Positions 16,689 through 24,232 of a stretch of DNA of 64,000 bases are shown here, in pieces. Numbering within the stretch: the first letter of the stretch is position 1; each line of letters begins with the position of its first letter. The DNA is from Sphingomonas brevis. Its GTDB lineage: Bacteria; Pseudomonadota; Alphaproteobacteria; Sphingomonadales; Sphingomonadaceae. Location: positions 1,550,001 to 1,614,000 of the forward strand of contig NZ_JAMGBB010000001.1 in assembly GCF_023516505.1 (NCBI RefSeq). The letters run 5' to 3'. The position numbers were made by a program, and so were the translations under genes. The notes under the pieces are model-generated. The model was not told where the DNA came from, did not search any database, and saw only the letters and a list, made by a program, of their open reading frames with translations.

Positions 16689-17665
16689 CGGACGACGAAG
16701 ATCGACGAGCCCGTCGTCTTCCCTGCCTCGAGGTCGCGGTGGGCCTGCACCGCCTCTTCAAGGTCGTAGCGCTGGTTGACGTTGATCTTGATTCGCCCGG
16801 AGGCGACATGATCGAACAGAGCCTGCGACAGCTCGGCCCGTTCGGCCGGATCGGCAATGAAGTCGGCGAGCGCCGGGCGGGTGAAATAAACCGACCCCTG
16901 GATCGCCAGCTGCAGCGCATCGATTGGCGGAAACGGACCCGACGCCGTGCCGCAGCCAACCAGGACGCCCCGGCGCTTCAGCGACTTGAGCGAGCCTTCG
17001 TACGTGTCCTTGCCGACCGTATCGTAGACTGTGGTGACGCCCTCGCCGCCGGTGAGCGCCCTGACCCGCTCGGGCACATCTTCGCGGCGGTAGAAGATAA
17101 TCTCGTCACAGCCGTGGGCCCGGGCCAGATCCGCCTTGGCCTCGGTCGAGACGGTGCCGATAACGCGCAGGCCGAGCAGCTTCGCCCATTGCGAGGCGAT
17201 CAGCCCGACGCCGCCGGCGGCGGCATGAATCAGGATGGTGTCGCCGGCCTTCATCCACGGGTTGGTCTTGAGCAGCCAATAGGCGGCGCTCAGGCCGCGC
17301 ATGGTCATGGCCGCAGCGGTCTCATGGGTGATGTCGACCGGCAATCTGAACAGAGAGCCGACCGGCATCACGCGCTCGGTTGAATAGGCCCCCAGCGGAC
17401 TGCCGGTGTAGGTAACGCGATCGCCAATCGTGTATCCGTCGACATTGGAACCGACCGCTTCGATCACGCCCGAGGCCTCGACACCCATGCCATTGGGCAG
17501 CGGCACCGGATAATAGCCTTGGCGGAAGTAGGTATCGGCAAAGTTCAGGCCGATGGCCACGTGGCGGACGCGCACTTCATCCGGACCCGGCTCTCCGACC
17601 CGAACATCCTCCAGCTGGAGGACTTCCGGCCCGCCGGATTGATAAAAGCGCACTGCCCTTGCCAT
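16685..17665 (-). CDS. Quinone oxidoreductase-like zinc-independent MDR protein
   Basis: The 326-residue protein is a medium-chain dehydrogenase/reductase of the Qor type: NFADTYFRQGYYPVPLP near the N-terminus, the NADPH loop AAAGGVGLIASQWAKLLG, and no structural zinc cysteines. It would reduce a quinone or enone with NADPH. ATG at 17665 (MARAVRFYQSG) is preferred over an upstream in-frame start at 17725 because it matches the family N-terminus and has a GAAAGAA site. It is the first gene of the operon, divergent from the AraC gene. Confidence 0.9.
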   Translation of the reverse strand: MARAVRFYQSGGPEVLQLEDVRVGEPGPDEVRVRHVAIGLNFADTYFRQGYYPVPLPNGMGVEASGVIEAVGSNVDGYTIGDRVTYTGSPLGAYSTERVMPVGSLFRLPVDITHETAAAMTMRGLSAAYWLLKTNPWMKAGDTILIHAAAGGVGLIASQWAKLLGLRVIGTVSTEAKADLARAHGCDEIIFYRREDVPERVRALTGGEGVTTVYDTVGKDTYEGSLKSLKRRGVLVGCGTASGPFPPIDALQLAIQGSVYFTRPALADFIADPAERAELSQALFDHVASGRIKINVNQRYDLEEAVQAHRDLEAGKTTGSSIFVVR

Positions 17666-17728
17666 GAGATTCTTTCGTTGATGCGAAGGCGACGAATTAG
17701 CTCGCGGCAGCTTCACCTTTTGCACGAA

Positions 17729-17757
17729 TCATGACATTATTTGGTGAGGTCATGACA
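17729..17757 (+). promoter_or_regulatory. Direct-repeat operator, probable AraC-family binding site
   Basis: Two identical octamers TCATGACA start at 17729 and 17750, exactly 21 bases apart (two helical turns). This is the arrangement expected for AraC-type dimers. They lie in the 103-base gap between the divergent operon and the AraC gene, close to the regulator's ribosome site, so they could control both directions. Confidence 0.65.
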
Positions 17758-17768
17758 GGAGTTGGCTG

Positions 17769-18776
17769 ATGGAGCTTGTGCGTTCAGCCGCGCTCACCGG
17801 CTATTTCTCGGTCGCTGACGAACTCAGGCTCGACGTTACGCCGCTGCTCAGAAATGCCGGCCTATCCCGGGCAATGCTCGAAAGCCCGGAGCAGATGATT
17901 CCCGCGCGGGCGGTGGTGCGCCTGCTGGAAGACAGCGCGAAGGCGTCGGATTGCCTGACCTTCGGGTTGCGGATGGCAGCCCGTCGCGAGCTGGCCGATT
18001 TGGGCCTGGTCAGCCTGCTGCTTGCCCACCAGCCGACGCTGGGCGAGGCGCTGGCCGTCATGGGAGAGTATCGCAACCGGATCAATACGAACCTGATGTT
18101 GCGGGTAGAGCAATTTGACGGGCTGGCGCTGCTGCGGGAGGTCTTCACGTTCGACCCGCCCCTCGCCTGCCGCCAGGCCGAAGACCTGGCAATCGCGGTA
18201 CTCGACCGCATGTGCCGGACGGTGCTTGGCGCCGGGTGGCAGCCGATCAGCATCAGCTTCCGCTATGATGCCCCTCCGGCATCCGACCGGATCATCTACC
18301 AGCAACTATTCGACTGCCCGGTGGAGTTCGGATCCGAATTCGACGGTATTTTGGTTTCCAGCTCCACCCTCGAGATGCCCAACCCGCGGTCAGAGCCGGC
18401 GCTGGCATTGCATGCCCGGAAACTGATCGGAACGATGGTCGACCCCGGCGAGCGCACCGTAGTCGAGGAAGTCGAACAGGCAATCATGGTCCTGTTGCCC
18501 GCGGGACGCGCGGCCATCGAGACTGTCGCCGACACTCTGGGGATCACGGTGCGGACGCTTCAGCGCCGACTGGTCGACGAAGGCACGACGTTCAGCGAGG
18601 TGCTCAACCGGTTGCGGGTGCGCGAAGTGACCCGGCATTTCGAGCATCGCCGCCATCGCCTGACCGACATTGCCCATATGCTCGGATATGCTTCGCTCGG
18701 CGCGTTCAGTCGCTGGTACAGCGAAAATTTCGACGAGACGCCAAGCGAAGGCCGCAAGCGCACCAAGCGGCGCTAG
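17769..18776 (+). CDS. AraC-family transcriptional regulator
   Basis: The 335-residue protein has an N-terminal arabinose-binding-like sensory domain (residues 1 to about 200) and a C-terminal double helix-turn-helix. The latter contains VADTLGITVRTLQRRLVDEG and IAHMLGYASLGAFSRWYSENF, the typical signatures. An AGGAG site precedes the ATG. It faces the five-gene dioxygenase/BKACE operon and is its likely regulator through the 21-base direct repeat between them. The ligand is presumably the operon's substrate. Confidence 0.93.
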   Translation: MELVRSAALTGYFSVADELRLDVTPLLRNAGLSRAMLESPEQMIPARAVVRLLEDSAKASDCLTFGLRMAARRELADLGLVSLLLAHQPTLGEALAVMGEYRNRINTNLMLRVEQFDGLALLREVFTFDPPLACRQAEDLAIAVLDRMCRTVLGAGWQPISISFRYDAPPASDRIIYQQLFDCPVEFGSEFDGILVSSSTLEMPNPRSEPALALHARKLIGTMVDPGERTVVEEVEQAIMVLLPAGRAAIETVADTLGITVRTLQRRLVDEGTTFSEVLNRLRVREVTRHFEHRRHRLTDIAHMLGYASLGAFSRWYSENFDETPSEGRKRTKRR

Positions 18777-18955
18777 CGGCATTGCTCAATCTGGTCCTAA
18801 TGGCGGAGGGGGTATCAGCAGATTGGCAATTATCCGCCACAAATGAAGGCTTAACGCGGGGGTGCCAGCGCTCACCCCTGCCAACCGCCGCTTCCGGCAC
18901 AATGGCACCCTTATGTGCCTAAGTTCATGTCACCCTTGGGGCGCTCTAGAGTTCC

Positions 18956-18985
18956 AATGACCGCAATGGGTGGAAAGCTGCCACT
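18956..18985 (+). repeat. 30-base palindromic repeat, copy 1 (degenerate)
   Basis: AATGACCGCAATGGGTGGAA is present intact; the right arm is decayed (AGCTGCCACT). It belongs to a family with consensus arms AATGACCGC / GCGGTCATT around AATGGGTGGAAA. Confidence 0.7.
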
Positions 18986-18992
18986 CGCAAAG

Positions 18993-19020
18993 CGGGGTCC
19001 GGAATACTAACCGGACCCCG
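18993..19020 (-). terminator. Hairpin downstream of hsp20, possible terminator
   Basis: CGGGGTCCGG and CCGGACCCCG form a perfect 10-bp stem with an 8-base loop, 21 bases beyond the hsp20 stop on the minus strand. Only a short T-run (CTTTG) follows on that strand, so termination efficiency is uncertain. Confidence 0.55.
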
Positions 19021-19040
19021 TGAGGCTGTGTTGCAAAATG

Positions 19041-19538
19041 TTAGGCTTCGATGCTCTCTTGAGCAGTAGCTTCGACCGTCTGCTGTTTGGCGCTGTCGAT
19101 GGACGCCTGATTGGTCTGCGATCCTCCAATCGACACCCTCCGAGGCCGCATGGCTTCCGGGATTTCCCGGACCAGATCGATCGACAGCAGGCCGTCCCGG
19201 AGATCTGCGTCGGTCACCTTGATGAAATCGGCCAGGCCAAACCTGCGCTCGAACTGGCGGTTCGCAATTCCGCGATGGATGTAATTAACCTTGTCGTCGT
19301 CGGCCTTCTTACCGGTCACGATGAGCTGGTTCTGCTGGGCCGTGATATCGATCTCGTCCCGGGAAAAACCAGCAACTGCCAAGCTGATGCGGTAGTGGTT
19401 GTCATCCACTTGAATGAGATCGAACGGCGGATAGGTTTCGGAACCCTGTGCCAGGCCGCTGTTCTCCAACAGATCAAACAACCGATCGAAGCCGATCGTG
19501 GAGCGCCGATAGGGCGCAAAATCGAATGCACTGCGCAT
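19041..19538 (-). CDS. Small heat shock protein, Hsp20/IbpA type
   Basis: The 165-residue protein has an alpha-crystallin domain at about residues 38-130 (PPFDLIQVDDNHYRISLAVAG and the following strands). IANRQFERRFGL is typical of the IbpA class, and the Gln/Ala-rich tail is longer than usual. It holds unfolding proteins as an ATP-independent chaperone. ATG at 19538 follows a strong AGGAGGA site. The upstream CTTGAA/CCAGATTT pair suggests control by the heat-shock sigma factor. It borders the gene-poor repeat-rich stretch. Confidence 0.93.
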   Translation of the reverse strand: MRSAFDFAPYRRSTIGFDRLFDLLENSGLAQGSETYPPFDLIQVDDNHYRISLAVAGFSRDEIDITAQQNQLIVTGKKADDDKVNYIHRGIANRQFERRFGLADFIKVTDADLRDGLLSIDLVREIPEAMRPRRVSIGGSQTNQASIDSAKQQTVEATAQESIEA

Positions 19539-19626
19539 ATCTGTCCTCCTCTTGAGCGACTTGGCGGGAGGCAGTGCCAAACGAGCCCCTGCTTCCCGTC
19601 ACCGGCCCTTCGAAAGCCGGCAGCAG

Positions 19627-19656
19627 AAATCTGGTTTTGGCGTTAAGAGTTTCAAG
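19627..19656 (-). promoter_or_regulatory. Possible RpoH (heat shock) promoter of hsp20
   Basis: Read on the minus strand there is CTTGAA, then 16 bases, then CCAGATTT. This resembles the alphaproteobacterial sigma-32 pattern (CTTGAA, then CCCATnT). It lies about 90 bases upstream of hsp20. Assigned by eye only. Confidence 0.45.
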
Positions 19657-19664
19657 GGGTCGAT

Positions 19665-19694
19665 CATCACCGCAACGGATGGATAGCGGTCATG
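19665..19694 (+). repeat. 30-base palindromic repeat, copy 2
   Basis: CATCACCGCAACGGATGGAT followed by AGCGGTCATG matches the family consensus at about 24 of 30 positions. Its right end overlaps the stop of the small minus-strand gene at 19690. Confidence 0.6.
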
Positions 19695-19896
19695 ATGCAA
19701 TTGGGGGAGGCATCGGATTTGGTTCCGAGGGGTCAGACCCCTCTGCCCGCTCGGCTTCGAGTTTCGCCAAGTCGGTTGCAATTTCTTCTGCCATCTGACG
19801 TAGCGCATCGGCAGCTTGCCGATCGACTATCTGTCTCGCCAGACGGCGACAGGTCTCAATGCGCCTTCGCATACCGTCTAGAGGGTCGTCCGACAT
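19690..19896 (-). CDS. Small helical hypothetical protein
   Basis: This 68-residue reading frame encodes a probably all-helical, charged protein (RRRIETCRRLARQIVD, then LRQMAEEIATDLAKLEAERA). The heptad-like pattern suggests a short coiled coil. I do not recognise a family with certainty. The ribosome site is weak. It sits between repeat copies in the gene-poor region and ends inside one of them. It could be a genuine small gene or chance. Confidence 0.45.
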   Translation of the reverse strand: MSDDPLDGMRRRIETCRRLARQIVDRQAADALRQMAEEIATDLAKLEAERAEGSDPSEPNPMPPPIAS

Positions 19897-19970
19897 TCAC
19901 CGCGATCCCAAGGGGCCTGTGTCGGGAGCGTAACATAGCTTGGCGTCCACGGTTCCGGTTCGGATAACTT

Positions 19971-20000
19971 AATGACCGCGATGGGTTAAGAATGGACATG
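19971..20000 (+). repeat. 30-base palindromic repeat, copy 3 (degenerate)
   Basis: AATGACCGCGATGGGTTAAG followed by AATGGACATG keeps the left arm and the GGGT core; the right arm is partly changed. The surrounding 19897-20117 stretch has no other feature I can support. Confidence 0.55.
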
Positions 20001-20117
20001 AGGCCACGGTCGTCGGCGCTTGTGCGGGCAAGAGCTCCAGCGACGCGAGCCAGCGCGGCATTGCCATACCCACGACAAGGCCGGCTGGCTTAGGCGAAGT
20101 TTTGCCCGTATTGCAAC

Positions 20118-20435
20118 ATGATGGACAAGGAAACCACCGACCGAATTATCGACCTTCAAGCGGAAATCACCGCCTTGCGCGGGGCCGTTCGTATGCTCCT
20201 TCACAACGCGTACAATGCGAATGATAGCGCCTTGGCAATCCTTCGCGAGAAAGCCTTTCAGGCCGACAGATTCCGGGGCGATTATAATGAGCCAAACGCA
20301 CGCTCGACACGGTATCGTGAGGGCGTGCGCGAAGCGGTTGCTAGTCTTCTTGACCCGTTCCAGCCCGACAACGACGAGGCCAGCCGACTGGCCAACCCCG
20401 CTTCCACGCAAGCAAGGTCTACCGGACCCGAATGA
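20118..20435 (+). CDS. Hypothetical protein, 105 residues
   Basis: The frame begins MMDKETTDRIIDLQAEITAL and is mostly helical and charged up to about residue 80, with a low-complexity tail. No family is recognised and no membrane segment or signal peptide is seen. It is followed by a repeat copy and then another unknown gene in the same direction. Composition is less GC-rich than the housekeeping neighbours, which fits acquired or fast-evolving DNA. A real gene is plausible but not proven. Confidence 0.55.
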   Translation: MMDKETTDRIIDLQAEITALRGAVRMLLHNAYNANDSALAILREKAFQADRFRGDYNEPNARSTRYREGVREAVASLLDPFQPDNDEASRLANPASTQARSTGPE

Positions 20436-20461
20436 TCCTGGTCGTGCCCGCGCCCAACTTC

Positions 20462-20489
20462 TGTCCGAAATGGGTGGAAAGCGGTCATT
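20462..20489 (+). repeat. 30-base palindromic repeat, copy 4
   Basis: TGTCCGAAATGGGTGGAAAG followed by CGGTCATT lies between two unknown plus-strand genes. The right arm and core match the consensus; the left arm is shortened. Confidence 0.65.
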
Positions 20490-20522
20490 GCGCGGACCCG
20501 TTGACCATGGCAGCCAGCACCT

Positions 20523-20957
20523 ATGAAAATCGACGCCCAAAACTACGAGAAAATGAAAGCGTGGTTTGCGCATTTGGTCGCCGAGACCATCCCGCCCGAA
20601 CTCATCACCCCAGAAACCCATCCCCTCGCGTGCCTAGAGCAAATCGAAAGTAGGTGGCCGGGCAAGGCACGAAGCGGGTTAGCAATGGCGATTGGCGACA
20701 CCATCGAAATGACCGAAGGTTGGTCTCTCGAACGAGTAGCAGAAACTGACAGGCTGCTGGCAAACGATGGACTACCGACCCTCACGGAAATGCGGGTTCA
20801 CTTTTCCAAGGTAATCCGACGCGTCCTCAATCGCGGCAGCATCAAAGATGAAGTCGAGTATTACGCTCTACGGAACGCCGCTGAACTCGCCCACGATGGC
20901 GGCAAGGAACTGTGGTCGCTACTTTCGGCCTACGAGCACCAACAAGAAGGCCAATGA
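20523..20957 (+). CDS. Hypothetical cytoplasmic protein, 144 residues
   Basis: The protein (MKIDAQNYEKMKAWFAHLV at the start) looks soluble and helical. It contains HPLACLEQIE, ARSGLAMAIGDTIEMTEGW and, near the C-terminus, EVEYYALRNAAELA. I do not recognise the family. The coherent amino-acid pattern over the whole frame makes it a credible gene. Its TGA stop lies inside a copy of the 30-base repeat, so the repeat has inserted at, or supplied, the end of the gene. The neighbours are unknown genes. Confidence 0.7.
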   Translation: MKIDAQNYEKMKAWFAHLVAETIPPELITPETHPLACLEQIESRWPGKARSGLAMAIGDTIEMTEGWSLERVAETDRLLANDGLPTLTEMRVHFSKVIRRVLNRGSIKDEVEYYALRNAAELAHDGGKELWSLLSAYEHQQEGQ

Positions 20958-20982
20958 CCGGAATGGGTGGAAAGCGGCCATT
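20953..20982 (+). repeat. 30-base palindromic repeat, copy 5
   Basis: AATGACCGGAATGGGTGGAA followed by AGCGGCCATT. It overlaps the stop codon of the preceding gene and ends 8 bases before the stop of the small minus-strand membrane gene. Confidence 0.75.
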
Positions 20983-20990
20983 AGCTTCCG

Positions 20991-21149
20991 TCAACGTTTA
21001 GCTAGGCGCCGGTTCATGAAAAGGAAGGTTGCTGCCAGCAGTGCTACGGCAATAAGTGTTCCTGCAACCCAAGAGAAGCCGAGCCAGATAACCAACTCGC
21101 GCACGAGCCATGCGATCAAAACCACGACCATGAACCACCAGCGAGACAT
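20991..21149 (-). CDS. Small two-helix membrane protein, 52 residues
   Basis: A short frame encodes MSRWWFMVVVLIAWLVRELV at the start, then a second hydrophobic run (VAGTLIAVALLAATFLFM) and the basic tail NRRLAKR. Two membrane helices with a positively charged C-terminus argue that it is a true small membrane protein. The ribosome site (GTGAGC) is weak. It lies between repeat copies, upstream of no obvious partner. No family is recognised. Confidence 0.55.
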   Translation of the reverse strand: MSRWWFMVVVLIAWLVRELVIWLGFSWVAGTLIAVALLAATFLFMNRRLAKR

Positions 21150-21188
21150 GCTCACGACGCTGGCACGACTTCATTTCTGACGCAACTG

Positions 21189-21218
21189 AATGGCCGGAAT
21201 GGGTAGAAAGCGGACGTT
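21189..21218 (+). repeat. 30-base palindromic repeat, copy 6
   Basis: AATGGCCGGAATGGGTAGAA followed by AGCGGACGTT, between the small membrane gene and the HWE kinase gene. Confidence 0.7.
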
Positions 21219-21275
21219 CAGCCTGGATTAGGAAGCCCTTGCGGAGCAAGCTCCGAAGCACGGCTCCAAGCACCC

Positions 21276-22277
21276 TTAGGCAGCTAGGCGATCCTGGCGC
21301 ATCCGAACCGTTACCACGAGGCCGCTCTCTTGCCAGTCGTAGGTGAGTTCGCCCCCTAGCGATCTTGAAACGCTGCGAGCAGTAAGCCCGCTACCGAAGC
21401 CTTTCAATGCAGGTTCCTCGGTGATTGAGGGGCCGCCCGTCTCTGCCCAGATTAAGCAGATATCGTCTTCTTCGAGTTTGCTCGACACGTCGAGGAAACC
21501 CGAAGCGCTGGAAAGTGCACCATATTTGACGGAGTTTGTCGCCAGTTCGTGAATAACCATGGCAAGCGCGCTCGCGGCCTGCTCTCCCACGCCCATCCGC
21601 GCTACCGCGACCCGGATGCGACCTGAGAAGGCCGCCGTTTCATCGTAGGGGGCCAGCAGGATCGACAGCAGGTCTCCAAGCAGAGCGGCTTTGCCCTGCT
21701 CGCTTGGCAAAGGGCGAACCAAATCGTGAGCGCGGCCTAACGCCGTGAGACGCTGCGTGAGGTCGCCGGTCATGTCTTCGACCGATTTAGCCGAGCGACC
21801 GGTAAGCTGGGTCAGGCTGGCAGCGATGGAGAGGAGATTTTTGACCCGGTGGCTCATTTCCCCGGCGAGTAGCTCACTGCCCTCCTCGGCTTGCTTGCGG
21901 CCGGTAACGTCTAGGAAAATACCGAACATGACACCGTCAACAATCCCGGCGTCGGCACCCTGCCCGCGAGCCGAGATCCAGCGAACCTCGTCGCCAAGGC
22001 AGATACGAAAGTCTATTTCATACGAACCCGCAACTGAGCGCGTGGCGGAAAAAGCCGCTCGAACCCTGTCTTGATCGGCCGGATGAATATGGGTGGAAAG
22101 CTCTTCGAAGCTGACCGTGTCGGCCCACGGCAGGCCCCACAGTTCAAACGCGCGTTCATCCATCTCGAACCGGTCGTCATCGACCTGCCATGACCAAAGG
22201 GCAACACAGGCCGCTTCCACCGCGAGCCGTAGGTGTTCCTCACGCCATATTGGCGCTGTCGGCTTTTCGGTGACCAA
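21276..22277 (-). CDS. PAS-containing HWE-family sensor histidine kinase
   Basis: The 333-residue protein has a PAS domain (about residues 15-130; WSWQVDDDRFEMDERAFELW). The HWE-type phosphoacceptor site MSHRVKNLLSI follows near residue 146, then an ATPase region with VIHELATNSVKYGAL and the WxE motif in LIWAETGG. No membrane segment is seen, so it is cytoplasmic; PAS with HWE kinases often sense light, redox or general stress. The start is TTG at 22277 with AAAGG upstream, or GTG three bases later. No response regulator adjoins it, so it is an orphan kinase. Confidence 0.9.
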   Translation of the reverse strand: MVTEKPTAPIWREEHLRLAVEAACVALWSWQVDDDRFEMDERAFELWGLPWADTVSFEELSTHIHPADQDRVRAAFSATRSVAGSYEIDFRICLGDEVRWISARGQGADAGIVDGVMFGIFLDVTGRKQAEEGSELLAGEMSHRVKNLLSIAASLTQLTGRSAKSVEDMTGDLTQRLTALGRAHDLVRPLPSEQGKAALLGDLLSILLAPYDETAAFSGRIRVAVARMGVGEQAASALAMVIHELATNSVKYGALSSASGFLDVSSKLEEDDICLIWAETGGPSITEEPALKGFGSGLTARSVSRSLGGELTYDWQESGLVVTVRMRQDRLAA

Positions 22278-22372
22278 TCGATACCTTTGCTATGTGCGGA
22301 CGAAGCTGAGTGCGTACCGACAATAACACGCGAGCTTGGCGGGGTATCCCGAATTGAGAATGGCCGCGCCCT

Positions 22373-22402
22373 AATGACCGCAATGGGTCGAAAACGGTCA
22401 TT
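22373..22402 (+). repeat. 30-base palindromic repeat, copy 7
   Basis: AATGACCGCAATGGGTCGAA followed by AACGGTCATT, nearly the full consensus, about 95 bases upstream of the HWE kinase start. The rest of 22278-22573 holds no gene I can support; TTTGGCACACTCCGTGGCAC near 22508 and the nearby tRNA hint at an old integration boundary. Confidence 0.75.
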
Positions 22403-22573
22403 AGGGTCGAATGGCACTTGGCCCGCCATTTTGCCGGAACACTTCCGCAACGTTTTGCGAACACACGCGTTTTGCTTAAGTCACTAATATTGCTACGTGA
22501 TTTGTGTTTGGCACACTCCGTGGCACGCCCCCGTTTTGTTCACGAAATGGTTGGCAGTTTTCTGCCGATAGAA

Positions 22574-22663
<90 letters not shown>

Positions 22664-22800
22664 GCAAGATCAGGGTAACGCTGTCCGGCCGGTGGGCCGG
22701 TGGGTCGGGGGCGGCCTCTAGCAGCGCCTTGCGGCGATGCCTAGCCCGTTTGGAATTGCAAACAACTTGCCTGCCAAGCGTTACCAACTACATTGAAGTC

Positions 22801-23154
22801 ATGACCACGCCGTCGACCTCTGCCAACGCCATTCCCCTCGCCCGATATGGAATTGGCGAGATGGTGCGCCACCGCCTGCTCGATTTCCGCGGCGTGATCT
22901 TCGACGTCGATCCCGAGTTCGCCAACAGCGACGAATGGTATGAAGCCATCCCCGAGGCGATGCGCCCGGCCAAGGACCAGCCATTTTATCACCTGCTCGC
23001 CGAGAATGCCGAGAGCAGCTACGTCGCCTATGTCAGCCAGCAGAATCTGGTCCCCGACGACGAGGGCGAGCCAATCGACCACCCCGCCATCGGCACCCTG
23101 TTCGAAGGCTTCGACGGGACTGGCTACAAGCTGAAGCCCGAACATCGCCACTAG
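22801..23154 (+). CDS. hspQ: Heat shock protein HspQ (YccV-like)
   Basis: The 117-residue protein has the YccV-like fold markers ARYGIGEMVRHRLLDFRGVI, FDVDPEF, QPFYHLLAE and YVAYVSQQNLVPD. In enterobacteria HspQ binds hemimethylated DNA and acts as a specificity factor for Lon. The length suits the family. The ATG at 22801 is the first that leaves a family-like N-terminus; its ribosome site is weak. It stands alone between tRNA-Ser and rplU. Confidence 0.88.
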   Translation: MTTPSTSANAIPLARYGIGEMVRHRLLDFRGVIFDVDPEFANSDEWYEAIPEAMRPAKDQPFYHLLAENAESSYVAYVSQQNLVPDDEGEPIDHPAIGTLFEGFDGTGYKLKPEHRH

Positions 23155-23174
23155 GCGAATTCCGCCCGCGGCGG

Positions 23175-23203
23175 TTGACAGAATCATTACCACCCCATAG
23201 GCG
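23175..23203 (+). promoter_or_regulatory. Possible sigma-70 promoter for rplU-rpmA
   Basis: TTGACA at 23175-23180 is a perfect -35, with 17 bases to TAGGCG as a weak -10. It is about 80 bases upstream of rplU. Confidence 0.45.
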
Positions 23204-23280
23204 GCACGCTTTCCCGCGCGGGGCGTTGCCACGCGGCGTTTGTTCGCGCGGTCAATGAGTGACGGAAAGTGAAGAGGCCC

Positions 23281-23772
23281 ATGTTCGCAATCGTGCGCAC
23301 GGGTGGCAAGCAGTATCGCGTTGCCCCCGGAGACAAGATCGTCGTCGAGAAGCTGGCTGGCAATGCCGGCGATAGCGTCGACCTCACCGATGTCCTGCTG
23401 GCGGGCGAAGGGTCGGACCTCAAGTCGACCGACGGCCTGATCGTCGGCGCGGAAATCATTGCCCAGGCGAAGTCGGACAAGGTCACCGTCTTCAAGAAGC
23501 GCCGCCGGCACAACTATCGCCGCAAGGCCGGCCATCGCCAGCAGCTGACGATCCTCAAGATCGTTTCGATCGGCGGCAAGAAGGCCGAGAAGAAGGCGGA
23601 GCCGAAGAAGGCAGAGGAAAAGGCTGCTGCACCTGCGAAGGCCGAAAAGCCCGCCGCCGAGAAGAAGGCCGCTGCTCCGAAGAAGGAAGCGGCTGCCAAG
23701 GCGTCGACAAAGGATGCTGCACCTGCTAAGGCGGCAGCGAAGAAGGCCCCTGCGGCCAAGGCTAAGAAGTAA
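23281..23772 (+). CDS. rplU: 50S ribosomal protein L21 with long C-terminal tail
   Basis: Residues 1-100 are ordinary bL21 ([20 protein letters not shown]; later [20 protein letters not shown]). The remaining 60 or so residues form a tail of Lys, Ala and Glu repeats ([20 protein letters not shown] and similar), which most bacteria lack. It is part of the large ribosomal subunit. The usual start MFAIVR is used rather than an in-frame start four residues upstream. It is followed 12 bases later by rpmA, the conserved partner. Confidence 0.96.
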   Translation: MFAIVRTGGKQYRVAPGDKIVVEKLAGNAGDSVDLTDVLLAGEGSDLKSTDGLIVGAEIIAQAKSDKVTVFKKRRRHNYRRKAGHRQQLTILKIVSIGGKKAEKKAEPKKAEEKAAAPAKAEKPAAEKKAAAPKKEAAAKASTKDAAPAKAAAKKAPAAKAKK

Positions 23773-23784
23773 GAGCTTTATAAG

Positions 23785-24057
23785 ATGGCACATAAGAAAG
23801 CAGGCGGCTCGTCGCGTAACGGCCGCGATTCACAAGCCAAGCGCCTCGGCGTGAAGAAGTTCGGCAGCGAAGCGGTTCGCGCCGGCAACATCATCGTGCG
23901 CCAGCGCGGCACCAAATGGTATCCGGGCGACAACGTCGGCCTGGGCAAGGACCATACGCTTTTTGCACTCACCGACGGTCGCGTGTGTTTCCGCGATGGC
24001 AAGCTTGGTCGCAAATACGTCCACGTCGAAGCCATTATGCCGGAAGCGGCTGAATAG
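23785..24057 (+). CDS. rpmA: 50S ribosomal protein L27
   Basis: The 90-residue protein starts [20 protein letters not shown], the invariant N-terminus of bL27, which reaches the peptidyl-transferase centre. [20 protein letters not shown] follows. Length and sequence are fully typical. It is co-transcribed with rplU and ends before a strong terminator at 24130. Confidence 0.97.
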   Translation: MAHKKAGGSSRNGRDSQAKRLGVKKFGSEAVRAGNIIVRQRGTKWYPGDNVGLGKDHTLFALTDGRVCFRDGKLGRKYVHVEAIMPEAAE

Positions 24058-24129
24058 GCGGGATCGGTCGATAAAGGGCCGCTCCCGGGAGGGGGCGCCC
24101 CAGACGAGACCCGAAAAAGGTTTCGAAAA

Positions 24130-24163
24130 GGGAGAAGAGGGAAGCCCCCTCTCCTCCCTTTTT
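24130..24163 (+). terminator. Rho-independent terminator of rplU-rpmA
   Basis: GGGAGAAGAGGG pairs with CCCTCTCCTCCC (11 of 12 pairs, 5-base loop) and is followed by TTTTTC. Confidence 0.85.
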
Positions 24164-24232
24164 CATTTTCTTCTCCCGAAACTGCAACAGAGCGGCCCTA
24201 GCGGGCAGCTCGAGAGGAGAAGGAAGTTGAGC

